From contig NZ_JBFAPK010000021.1 in the NCBI RefSeq assembly GCF_040676675.1, positions 86,177 to 150,176 on the forward strand: a stretch of 64,000 bases of DNA, read 5' to 3'. Of the stretch, positions 34,129-41,883 are shown in pieces. Position numbers and translations under genes: made by a program. The notes under the pieces are model-generated. The model searched no databases, was not told the origin of the DNA, and worked only from the letters and a program-made list of their open reading frames with translations. This stretch comes from JBFAPK01 sp040676675. GTDB taxonomy: Bacteria; Actinomycetota; Actinomycetes; Mycobacteriales; Micromonosporaceae. Position 1 is the first letter of the stretch; each line of letters begins with the position of its first letter.

Positions 34129-35148
34129 TCAGACGAGGTCGGCCTTTTCCAAGGCGGCGCAGCAGGTGTCAACCATGAGGCGGGTGACGGTGTACGGGTC
34201 GACGTTGGCGTTCGGACGGCGGTCCTCGATGTAGCCCTTCTGCTCCACCTCCACCTGCCACGGAATCCGGACGGAGGCACCGCGGTCGGAGACGCCGTAG
34301 CTGTACTGGCTCCACGGGGCGGTCTCGTGGGCGCCGGTCAGGCGGGCCTCGACGCCCGCGCCGTAGCTGCGGATGTGCTCCAGCGGCTTGTCGTCACGAC
34401 CCAGGGCCTCGCAGGCCTCGATGATCGCGGCGTAGCCCTCCCGCATCGCCCGCGTAGAGAAGTTGGTGTGTGCGCCTGCGCCGTTCCAGTCGCCCTTGGC
34501 CGGCTTGGGGTCCAAGGTGGCGGAAATGCCGAAGTCTTCGGCGGTGCGGTAGAGCAGCCAACGCGCGACCCACAGCTGGTCGGCAACCTCCAGCGGGGAC
34601 AGCGGGCCGACCTGGAACTCCCACTGACCGGGCATGACTTCGGCGTTGATGCCGGAGATGGACAGCCCGGCGGCCAGACAGTTGTCCAGGTGCGCCTCGA
34701 CCACGGCGCGACCGTGGATCTCGTCGGCGCCGACGCCGCAGTAGTAGCTGCCCTGCGGGGCGGGGTAGCCGCCGTCGGGGAAGCCCAGGGGGCGAGCGCC
34801 CTGGAAGAAGGTGTACTCCTGCTCGATGCCAAACAGGGGCTGCTGGTCCGCGAAGCGCTCAGCGACCGGACGCAGCAGGGCACGAGTGTTGGACTCGTGT
34901 GGCGTGCCGTCGATGTTGAGGACCTCGCACAGCACCAACAGGTTGGCTCCCCCGCGGATCGGGTCGGGGTAGGTGGCGACCGGCTCGAGAACCCGGTCGG
35001 AGCGGTGGCCCTCGGCCTGGTTGGTGCTGGAGCCGTCGAAGCCCCAGATGCCGGGCTCGGTGCCGTCGGCAAGGATCTTGGTTTTCGAACGCAGCCTCGC
35101 CGTCGGCTCGGTGCCGTCGATCCAGATGTATTCAGCCTTGTACGTCAT
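34129..35148 (-). CDS. glnII: Type II glutamine synthetase
   Basis: This 339-residue eukaryote-like glutamine synthetase makes glutamine from glutamate, ammonia and ATP. Recognisable blocks are AEYIWIDGTEPTARLRSKTK, PGIWGFDGSSTNQAEGHRSD, FGIEQEYTFFQ, NAEVMPGQWEFQVGPLSPLE, GDWNGAGAHTNFSTRAMREG and SYGVSDRGASVRIPW, with all the metal-binding glutamates. The length is normal for GSII. The start ATG (35148) follows AGAAGAGAC. It overlaps the end of the upstream glutaminase gene by 17 bp, so the two are translationally coupled, and amt follows, giving a complete ammonia capture unit. Confidence 0.96.
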   Translation of the reverse strand: MTYKAEYIWIDGTEPTARLRSKTKILADGTEPGIWGFDGSSTNQAEGHRSDRVLEPVATYPDPIRGGANLLVLCEVLNIDGTPHESNTRALLRPVAERFADQQPLFGIEQEYTFFQGARPLGFPDGGYPAPQGSYYCGVGADEIHGRAVVEAHLDNCLAAGLSISGINAEVMPGQWEFQVGPLSPLEVADQLWVARWLLYRTAEDFGISATLDPKPAKGDWNGAGAHTNFSTRAMREGYAAIIEACEALGRDDKPLEHIRSYGAGVEARLTGAHETAPWSQYSYGVSDRGASVRIPWQVEVEQKGYIEDRRPNANVDPYTVTRLMVDTCCAALEKADLV

Positions 35149-36886
35149 GTGTCTCTTCTTCTGTGATTGGCCGTGGTTGGCCGTCGGAAGGGTGACCGGA
35201 CGAACGGACGCCGCGAGGGGCGGAACCGTCCGCACGAAATGGGCGGCGAATCGCCTGATCAGTGGTGGCGGCCGCCTGTTTGAGGAGCGTCACGACGGCG
35301 TCGTGTCTCCCTCGCTCAGCGTCGGAGAGCGGTGTGCCTCCCCAGCGGTCCTGCGCCGCCGGGGTGGCACCGCGGTCCAGGAGGTAGCGGACCACATCGA
35401 GGTGTCCTTCCGAGGCGGCGAGGTGGAGCGCGGTCCTTCTGTCGTAGTCGCTGGAGTTCGGATCCTTGCCCGTGGCGAGCGAGATCCGAACGTGGTCGAG
35501 GTCGCCCTGGCTCGCGGCCCACAGCAACCGCATGGTCGACGCCACTTCCTCCTCGTTCCTGCCGCGCCGCGGATCACGCTTGCCGGAGGCCTCGCCGGGG
35601 GCGAAGGAGTCGTAGACGTGGAAGTTGAAGCGGCTCACCAGTTCTTTGCAGAAGGCGACCCCGCGTACGGAGTTTCCCAAAGCGTCGAGACGGGGAGACC
35701 AGACACAGACGCCCATGACACCGGGAACAACAATCATGAGACCGCCGGAGACACCGCTCTTCGCGGGCAGTCCGATGGTGAACGCGAACTCGCCGGAGTA
35801 GTCGTACATTCCGCATGACGACATCAGTGACAGGCACTTGCGTACCGTGTCGGTGGAGAAGATCCGCTCCGAGGTGAGGGGATTGACCCCGCCATTGGCG
35901 AGCGAGGCAGCCACGACCGAGAGTGACTGGGCGTCGACCTCGATCGCGCAGCATTGGAAGTAGAACTCGAGCGTCTCCATCAGGTCGGTTCCCGCGGGAA
36001 ACGACCGGTGCTCGCGCATGAAGTAGCCGAGGGCGAAGTTGCGGTCGGCAGTGCGCCGTTCCGAGAGGTAGACAGCGTTGTTGAAGCCGACCGATCCGCC
36101 GGCCAACCTGCGCCAGGTCTCGGCGACATGGTCAAAGCGGTCGGCCATCTCGTAGTCGGGGCGCAGTAGGGAGCAGCACATGATCGCCCCTGAATTGATC
36201 ATCGGGTTGTGCGGGAGTCCGTCGCTGTTGAGCGTCAGCTCGTTGAACCCCCGGCCGCTGGGCTCCCTGCCCACGTGTTGGTGCACCAGGTCGGCGCCGT
36301 GCTCCTCGAGTGTCAGGCAGTAGTTGATCGGCTTGCAGATCGACTGGACGCAGAAGGCGTTGTCCGCGTCCCCGATCGCGAAACGCTGACCGTCGATGGT
36401 GCATAACGCGATCCCGAACTTCTCCGGATCGACCCGGCCCAGCTGCGGGATGTAATTGGCGACGTGCCCCCCGTCGACACCCTTGAGGCCCGCAAAGATT
36501 GCGGATATCTCGGCTTTCAGCGCGGTGAAATCCGGGATCACGAAATCACCCTGGATGGACTTCTCGACGACGCCGCCACTCTTCTTGCACAGGCTGATGA
36601 AGCCGTTCAGGTCGATCCAGGAGCGCTCTTCGATGTTCCCTCCCTGCCGCAGCCAGGCCCACACCTCCGCGGCCCGCGGATGTGTCTCCGAGATGCCCGA
36701 CTCCAGTAGGCGGGCGCTGAGTTCCGCCGTGGAGATCCTGCCTTCAGCATTGACGCTCAGCGAGTTGAAGAGCTTGCCGAAGTGCCCAAGTCCGGACTGC
36801 TCATCCGCCGACGGGCCAGCGAGATTCTCGGCCGCCGGCCGGGCGGGAGGGCGCGGCCGTGTCGTGGGTCTCTTGGTAGCGGGCAT
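35132..36886 (-). CDS. glsA: Glutaminase with EF-hand-like head and ankyrin tail
   Basis: This 584-residue serine-dependent beta-lactamase-fold glutaminase converts glutamine to glutamate and ammonia. The N-terminal ~110 residues resemble an EF-hand-like helical head, followed by the catalytic domain: FCVQSICKPINYCLTLEEHG with the Ser-x-x-Lys pair (Ser182, Lys185), LNSDGLPHNPMINSGAIMCC, FYFQCCAIEVDAQSL and AFTIGLPAKSGVSGGLMI. Residues about 460-545 form ankyrin repeats (RRTALHLAASEGHLDVVRYL), as in kidney-type glutaminases. ATG 36886 begins a basic tail MPATKRPTTRP. It heads the glsA-glnII-amt operon; a dead hemerythrin gene is just upstream. Coupling a glutaminase with glutamine synthetase implies tight regulation of flux. 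Confidence 0.94.
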   Translation of the reverse strand: MPATKRPTTRPRPPARPAAENLAGPSADEQSGLGHFGKLFNSLSVNAEGRISTAELSARLLESGISETHPRAAEVWAWLRQGGNIEERSWIDLNGFISLCKKSGGVVEKSIQGDFVIPDFTALKAEISAIFAGLKGVDGGHVANYIPQLGRVDPEKFGIALCTIDGQRFAIGDADNAFCVQSICKPINYCLTLEEHGADLVHQHVGREPSGRGFNELTLNSDGLPHNPMINSGAIMCCSLLRPDYEMADRFDHVAETWRRLAGGSVGFNNAVYLSERRTADRNFALGYFMREHRSFPAGTDLMETLEFYFQCCAIEVDAQSLSVVAASLANGGVNPLTSERIFSTDTVRKCLSLMSSCGMYDYSGEFAFTIGLPAKSGVSGGLMIVVPGVMGVCVWSPRLDALGNSVRGVAFCKELVSRFNFHVYDSFAPGEASGKRDPRRGRNEEEVASTMRLLWAASQGDLDHVRISLATGKDPNSSDYDRRTALHLAASEGHLDVVRYLLDRGATPAAQDRWGGTPLSDAERGRHDAVVTLLKQAAATTDQAIRRPFRADGSAPRGVRSSGHPSDGQPRPITEEETHDVQG

Positions 36887-37002
36887 TGCGAAGTTCCAGT
36901 TCTCTTTGTGGGGAACGGTCGGCACGGGTCACCGGCGGGGTGAAACGCTCCAACTGAGCGCCGTCGCGGGCGCGGCGTCGGAGGTTCCGGGGATCGGCGC
37001 GA

Positions 37003-37202
37003 TCAGGACCCGACGCGGGGCGGGTGGCGGTCCCGTACCCGCGCCTGGCGTGCGAGGCATACCAGCGCGGCGCGAGGATTGGCAGGACCGGGCGGACCGC
37101 CCGGACGAGCTTGGGGAGCAGGCGGAATTCCCGCCGCATCATCGTGTGCGCCATGTACATGTCCCGCACGTCCGCCACGAGTTCGTTTGATACCTGTGTC
37201 AC
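37003..37202 (-). pseudogene. Hemerythrin paralogue with deleted metal-binding core
   Basis: From a GTG at 37202 the minus strand reads VADVRDMYMAHTMMRREFRL, LPKLVRAV, the conserved N-terminus of the two hemerythrin genes in this window. It then passes directly into VLPILAPRWYASHARRGYGT, their conserved C-terminus. About 160 codons, including all iron ligands, are missing at the junction. A one-base loss near the end puts the ancestral TGA (37005-37003) out of frame, so the open frame now runs into the glutaminase gene. It cannot make a di-iron protein. Confidence 0.8.
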
Positions 37203-37599
37203 GGAGACCTCAGTTGATGATCGATAGTGTTGGGCCCGAACGAGGAGCAGGGACACGCAAGAGCGGGCCCGGCGTCGCCGGTTGACGGAGTCGGGCTAAG
37301 CGCCAAAGACCCCTTCTGTGTAGCTTGAGGCCGGCCTGCCCGTAGACGTGAAAGGGTTGCGCAGGCGGTGTCTACGCGGGTCAGGAGTCGGCTCAAGACG
37401 CATACCGATCGTCGCAGGGCGGCGAGTTGCCGGCATCGGGAAAAGTTCCCCATTTTGCGCCGATTGCAGCCCCGGCCCCCTAAACGGCGGCCGGTACGAC
37501 TGGGAAGAAGTCCCTATTTTCTCCGGGGCCAAGAGCCGTCCATCGGCTTACTGCGGCTGTCGCCCGGCGCCACCTCGGCCGCGGGTACGACCGGCGGAC

Positions 37600-37860
37600 A
37601 CCGCGCCGGGTCGCGCTTCGAGACAGACACGATCAACAAGTGGTGTACCATGCCCGCCGGAAACGGTATGACGATTGTCACCTCCGACCCGACCGAGAAC
37701 GACAGCGATTTCGTGTTCACCAGGAACTGGGCGTACTAAACAAATCGCCCGTACGGCAACTACGCGAACGACCCGCGCTACAGGTACACCGTCGGCGCCA
37801 ACGCGGAATACCCCTTCGTCGGCACCGGCATGGACAGCATCAGACCGTGTCGTCACACAA
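37600..37860 (+). pseudogene. Possible broken gene with in-frame stop
   Basis: The plus strand reads TINKWCTMPAGNGMTIVTSD, PTENDSDFVFTRNWAY, a TAA at 37737-37739, then in the same frame NRPYGNYANDPRYRYTVGAN, AEYPFVGTGMDSIR. The aromatic, low-arginine composition differs from shadow frames, which suggests a former extracellular protein. No family is recognised and no start is evident. Confidence 0.35.
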
Positions 37861-37863
37861 ATT

Positions 37864-38706
37864 TCAACCGACTTTTCCGGGCAGTACACCTAGCGCGTGG
37901 CGCTGAAGAAACTCGAGAACAAGCGAGATGAACTCGGCCGATCGTTCGAAAGCGAGGGCGTGGCTGGAGCCGAGCCCGCTGAGTATCTTGACCTCGGCGA
38001 GGGGGATGGCCTCGGCCACGTACCGAGCCTGCCAGACCGGGGTCAGCAGGTCCTGCTCGCCCGCCACCACCAGGGTCGGGCTGGTAATCAAATGGAGGCG
38101 ACCACGGGTGTCGTGGGCGAGGTCGGCCTCGAACTGCTCGATGGTGGTGGTGATCGCGGCCTCGGTGCTGGGAAGCGTCGGCAGGATGTCCGCTACCAGG
38201 TCGGCGAAAGCGGGAGAGTCGATCAGTTCGGGGGAGAAGACAATGGCCATGGCGGCCAGGATCTCGTCCATGTCCCGGGTGTTCCAGGTATGGCGCAGCG
38301 CCGTGAAAATCGCTCGCTGGAACGTGTCCACATGCGCCCACGTGGCGTAGAGCACCAGCGCCGCGACGCGCTCCGGATGCCCGATGGCCAGTTCCTGAGC
38401 GGCCGCCGATCCGATCGACCAGCCGAGCACGTGGGCGCGGTCGATGCTGAGCGCGTCGAGGACCCCGACGGCGTCGGCCGCGAGTTGGGCCGTCGAAATG
38501 CTCGCCGAGCCGCGGTCCGACTCGCCCGTACCCCGGTTGTCGTACGTGACGACGTGGTATCCGTTCTTGGCCAGGACCTCTGCCAGTGAGTGGAAGACCA
38601 GCCGGTTCTGCGCACTTGGACAGATCAGAAGCAACGACTCATCCGACTCGTTCCCGTACGTCTGATAGCCCAGCACGACGTCCTGGTTGATAGCGATCTT
38701 GGGCAC
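37864..38706 (-). CDS. Alpha/beta hydrolase (serine type)
   Basis: This 280-residue alpha/beta hydrolase has nucleophile elbow VLGWSIGSAAAQELA (Ser), acid in LVVAGEQDLLTPVW (Asp) and His in GSSHALAFERSAEF. YHVVTYDNRGTGESDRG is the standard loop after strand 4. The oxyanion region reads LLLICPSAQNRLVFHS in place of HGxP, which is unusual. The start is ATG 38706. It is of the 3-oxoadipate enol-lactonase/esterase type; the substrate is unknown. The TetR gene lies 161 bp upstream on the same strand and probably controls it. Confidence 0.9.
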   Translation of the reverse strand: MPKIAINQDVVLGYQTYGNESDESLLLICPSAQNRLVFHSLAEVLAKNGYHVVTYDNRGTGESDRGSASISTAQLAADAVGVLDALSIDRAHVLGWSIGSAAAQELAIGHPERVAALVLYATWAHVDTFQRAIFTALRHTWNTRDMDEILAAMAIVFSPELIDSPAFADLVADILPTLPSTEAAITTTIEQFEADLAHDTRGRLHLITSPTLVVAGEQDLLTPVWQARYVAEAIPLAEVKILSGLGSSHALAFERSAEFISLVLEFLQRHALGVLPGKVG

Positions 38707-38867
38707 TGCGTGACCTCGTTCTCGATGAATGACACGTCACCGGATCGGGTGTCCGGTGCGGTACCTGTGGGGGTGGGAGCATGACGGCTGGTGGAACTCT
38801 GGGGTGTGGGGGCGCTCATGCCCGGTGCGGCGAGTGGTGGCCGCAATCCCCCGGGGACGCGCGACCC

Positions 38868-39458
38868 TCAGACGAGGACGCGGGTCAGAGTGGTGTCCAG
38901 GAACAGCCGCATCGGCCCTGAGGTGCCCGTAACCTTCGACCGCGCCGCAGCGCCCTCGTAGCTGTCGATGATGAATGCGGCGAGATCGGCGGGGGATCCG
39001 TCGAATCCCAGTTCGCCCGCGGCCCGCGCCTCCTCGATCGCACGGGCCAGTGCGGAGATCCACCGGGCAAGGCCGTCGGCGACGGCCTGACTCACGACCT
39101 TGCTGTGCGCGGGCATCTCGGTGGCGAGGTTGCCCAGCAGGCAGCCCCGGTCATACCACGTCCAGGTGATTTCCACGACGCGATGCAGGTGGGCCGCGAT
39201 GCGCTCAAGCGGCGTCCCACCGGCCGCGCTGTCGAGCATCTCCAGTGGGATGGCAGCGCAGTAACGTTCCACGGCGTCGACGGCGAGGGCTTCCTTGCTC
39301 ACGAAGTGGTTGTAGAAGGTGCCCTTGGGCGCCCCGGCCGCAGAGACGATGTCCTGGACGCTGGTGCCGTGGTAGCCGCGTCGGTGGAACAGCGCGAGCG
39401 CCGAGTCCGCCAGCCGCTGCTTCGTGTGGTCCGACGCCGCGGACCTCGTGCGTGCCAT
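38868..39458 (-). CDS. TetR-family transcriptional regulator
   Basis: This 196-residue TetR protein has a helix-turn-helix in RLADSALALFHRRGYHGTSV and QDIVSAAGAPKGTFYNHFVS, followed by a C-terminal TetR_C-type domain (CLLGNLATEMPAHSKVVSQA, DLAAFIIDSYEGAAARSKVT). It resembles the AcrR/YcdC subgroup with a C-terminal ligand pocket. ATG 39458 follows a strong GAGGAGG. A quasi-palindrome just upstream (39491-39517) is the likely autoregulatory operator, and the hydrolase downstream is the likely target. Confidence 0.93.
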   Translation of the reverse strand: MARTRSAASDHTKQRLADSALALFHRRGYHGTSVQDIVSAAGAPKGTFYNHFVSKEALAVDAVERYCAAIPLEMLDSAAGGTPLERIAAHLHRVVEITWTWYDRGCLLGNLATEMPAHSKVVSQAVADGLARWISALARAIEEARAAGELGFDGSPADLAAFIIDSYEGAAARSKVTGTSGPMRLFLDTTLTRVLV

Positions 39459-39490
39459 TCGGTACCCCTCCTCGTCAGGTCGGACCGATA

Positions 39491-39517
39491 TTACAAGACG
39501 GTCGGTCATCTCGTTAA
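39491..39517. promoter_or_regulatory. Likely TetR operator
   Basis: TTACAAGA and its imperfect mirror TCTCGTTAA flank GACGGTCGGTC, a quasi-palindromic core common in TetR operators. It ends 33 bases before the tetR start codon. Confidence 0.55.
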
Positions 39518-39717
39518 TCGCCCAGCTCATCCCCTGTGTTGTGGCCCGCGCCGGGTAAGCGCCCTCCCGGTAGCCGGAAACCGGCCGCGTACATGCGTGG
39601 CCGTAAACGCGGGGGCTGGCTCGGCGGCAGGGCCGGTCCGCGATCGCCACCCTGGTCGATCGCACGAGCCGCTACCTACGCCTGGTGAAGTGTCAACAAC
39701 CGCCGGCAGTTTTGTAA

Positions 39718-40929
39718 CTAGGCCACCTCGACGGGCCCGACGAACGCCGCGCCCGCCGTCGACCGGCCGCCCTCGACGGAGTGTTCCTCGGCCGGCTCGG
39801 CGGGCCAGGGCGTGTGGCCCGCGGTGGACTCGGCTGAGTCCGCCGGCCCGGCCACCGGCGCGTAGAGGGCGGAGAGCGCCCGGTGCAGGGCCACCGCGTC
39901 GACCTCGGGCGGCAGATGGTCGTTGGAGCGGATCGCGTCGAGCAAATCCGGATCAGGGGCCAGCCCGTACACCCGCAGGTAGTAGGCGACGGCGTCGGTC
40001 CAGATCCAGCGGCCGTCGGTGAAGAATCCGGTCGGCACCACCTCGCCGGCGTCCGCATCCACCACGTCCGGGCTGCGGGTCGGCGTGATCAGCAGCGGCG
40101 TGCTTCCCGTCAGGTAGCTCAGCACCCGGTCGCGGTCCTCGCCGTCGATGCGGGGATGGTCGGCGGCGAAGCCGGGGCCGGCTTCGGGGTCGAGCGTGTC
40201 GTAGACCCGGGCCACGAGCGGCGTCACCGGCGGGGCCGCGGCCCAGAGCAGGGTGGAGAAGCCGAGCGCGGTGCGCTGGTACGTCGGCAGGTCGTCCGGG
40301 TCCAGGAAAGCCTCGACCTGCGGGTCCGCCTCGCCGGCGGCCTCCAGCGCGTCCTGGGTCCGGGAGGCCAGCGCGGGCAGGCCTGCCTCGTCGCCGCCCT
40401 GGACCAGGTAGATCCGACGCGGCGGCGGCCACGGCGCGTCGATCGAGGGGAAGCGCCAGGCACGCCACAGGGCGGTCGCGCCCGCGCGGTCGTCCGGTCG
40501 CGCGGCCAGCGCCGCGACCGCAGCCCGGTCGATCTCGTCCGCGGCGCCGGGTCCGTCGTACGGCACCGTCAGGTCGATGCAGTACGGCACCGCGTCGCCG
40601 TGCTCGGCCAGCTCGTCGGGGCTGACCGGGGCCACCCCGTACGGCGGCAGCGGTTCGCCGTCCACGCGCTCGATGTCGGCGAGCGGCTCGGTGTCCTCCC
40701 CCGCCTCGGCGAGGACGCCGGAGAGCAGCGCCACGTCGTCCTCCGTCAGCTCCACCCGGTTGGCGAGCGCGGCGAAGAGCACCGCCTGGGCGATCTCCAC
40801 GAACTCGCCCTCGGCCAGCCAGCGCCGGGAACTGGTGATCAGTTCGTCCGGCAGCCGGCCCGAGAGCCGCAGCAGCAACCGGTGGAAGGCGGCGAGTTGC
40901 TTGCTGGACGCTTCTACCGCCTGGGTCAT
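39718..40929 (-). CDS. Conserved hypothetical protein next to the giant gene
   Basis: This 403-residue soluble protein has no recognised catalytic domain. It has an N-terminal helical part (LLLRLSGRLPDELITSSRRW), a middle alpha/beta part (RRIYLVQGGDEAGLPALASR) and a C-terminal block VVPTGFFTDGRWIWTDAVAY, YLRVYGLAPDPDLL, which I associate with actinomycete proteins that score a 'filled' table value. It is acidic and has no signal peptide. ATG 40929 follows GGAGG. It is the third gene of the giant operon, so a chaperone or immunity role is possible but unproven. Confidence 0.6.
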   Translation of the reverse strand: MTQAVEASSKQLAAFHRLLLRLSGRLPDELITSSRRWLAEGEFVEIAQAVLFAALANRVELTEDDVALLSGVLAEAGEDTEPLADIERVDGEPLPPYGVAPVSPDELAEHGDAVPYCIDLTVPYDGPGAADEIDRAAVAALAARPDDRAGATALWRAWRFPSIDAPWPPPRRIYLVQGGDEAGLPALASRTQDALEAAGEADPQVEAFLDPDDLPTYQRTALGFSTLLWAAAPPVTPLVARVYDTLDPEAGPGFAADHPRIDGEDRDRVLSYLTGSTPLLITPTRSPDVVDADAGEVVPTGFFTDGRWIWTDAVAYYLRVYGLAPDPDLLDAIRSNDHLPPEVDAVALHRALSALYAPVAGPADSAESTAGHTPWPAEPAEEHSVEGGRSTAGAAFVGPVEVA

Positions 40930-41133
40930 GGCCTCAGCCCTCCGGTCTTCGACGGGTCGCTCTGACTGTCCTGCCCGCCCGGGCGTACCGGTCGCTCTCG
41001 GGCCAGACACCCCGACGACGGCTGCGGCGAGGGGCTGGTTCAAAATCGGACGGGCGCGGGCCGGACCCGGCCGGCCGCGGTGTCGCCCTCGGCGGCCGCG
41101 CCGGGCTGCTCGGGCGGCCGCGGCCCGGTCGGC

Positions 41134-41685
41134 TCAGCCCAGCCGCAGCCCGCCGAAGACGGCCGCCGCCCGGACATGGTCCTGGGCCGTCACTCCCTCG
41201 TCCGGGCTGCCCGGGAGCATGGCCGAGGCGAGGGAGAGCACGATCCGCCAGGCGGTGGTGCCGCGCCGGGCCAGGACGACGTAGCAGCGGTTCAGGTTCG
41301 GGCTGTCGCCGAGGACACCCTGGTACGTCAGGCAGGTGTCGACACCGAGGTCAGCCGCCCAACCGACCTGTTCCCCCTCCGCCGCCCACTCCAGCAGACC
41401 GGCCGGCGCCAGCGCGGGATGCGGCAACCCGATGAGCGCGATGGTGGCGTCGACCCAGAGTCGCAGGTTGTGGGTGGGATCGGCCTCGGGCATGACCGCC
41501 ACGGCGAGGAGTTCACCCGGAAAGCGGCCGGTGAAGGCGCGTTCCGTGACGCCGCCGACCGCGGGTGTGGCGGCCTCCGGCCGCCAGCCCTCCGGTACGC
41601 CGAGGGTGACCCCCTCGACCTGTTCCGACCGGACGGGCCAGCCGGGCTCGACAGTGCTCCAGATGGGACGGGTGGCGGTGTCCAT
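41134..41685 (-). CDS. Small conserved hypothetical protein next to the giant gene
   Basis: This 183-residue protein has a single alpha/beta domain: VEGVTLGVPEGWRPEA, LLAVAVMPEADPTHNLRLWV, RCYVVLARRGTTAWRIVLSL and DHVRAAAVFGGLRLG. The order of strands recalls the LpqN/DcrB type of small bacterial proteins, but there is no lipobox or signal peptide. The start is ATG 41685. It follows the giant gene by 198 bp on the same strand and precedes 39718-40929. It could be an immunity protein or chaperone for the giant polypeptide; the sequence does not settle this. Confidence 0.55.
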   Translation of the reverse strand: MDTATRPIWSTVEPGWPVRSEQVEGVTLGVPEGWRPEAATPAVGGVTERAFTGRFPGELLAVAVMPEADPTHNLRLWVDATIALIGLPHPALAPAGLLEWAAEGEQVGWAADLGVDTCLTYQGVLGDSPNLNRCYVVLARRGTTAWRIVLSLASAMLPGSPDEGVTAQDHVRAAAVFGGLRLG

Positions 41686-41883
41686 TCTTGCCTCCAGGCA
41701 TGGGATCGGGATGAAGCGTACGCACGACGCTCGCCGGCGTACCTGGGTAATGGCTGTTCGCGCCCATCGACCGGCGAGTGGCAGACGGGCCGGTCAATCC
41801 GGTCCCGGTCGCGCCAACGGCGGGGCCCGCGACCGCCGGCGCGGTCGGCTGACCACGGCCGTGGGGCACGCGGGCGGGCTCCA

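Noticed and set aside
36801..37002. Extended reading frame of the broken hemerythrin gene into the glutaminase gene
   Set aside because: It follows a one-base frameshift past the ancestral stop, and the translated tail has shadow composition.
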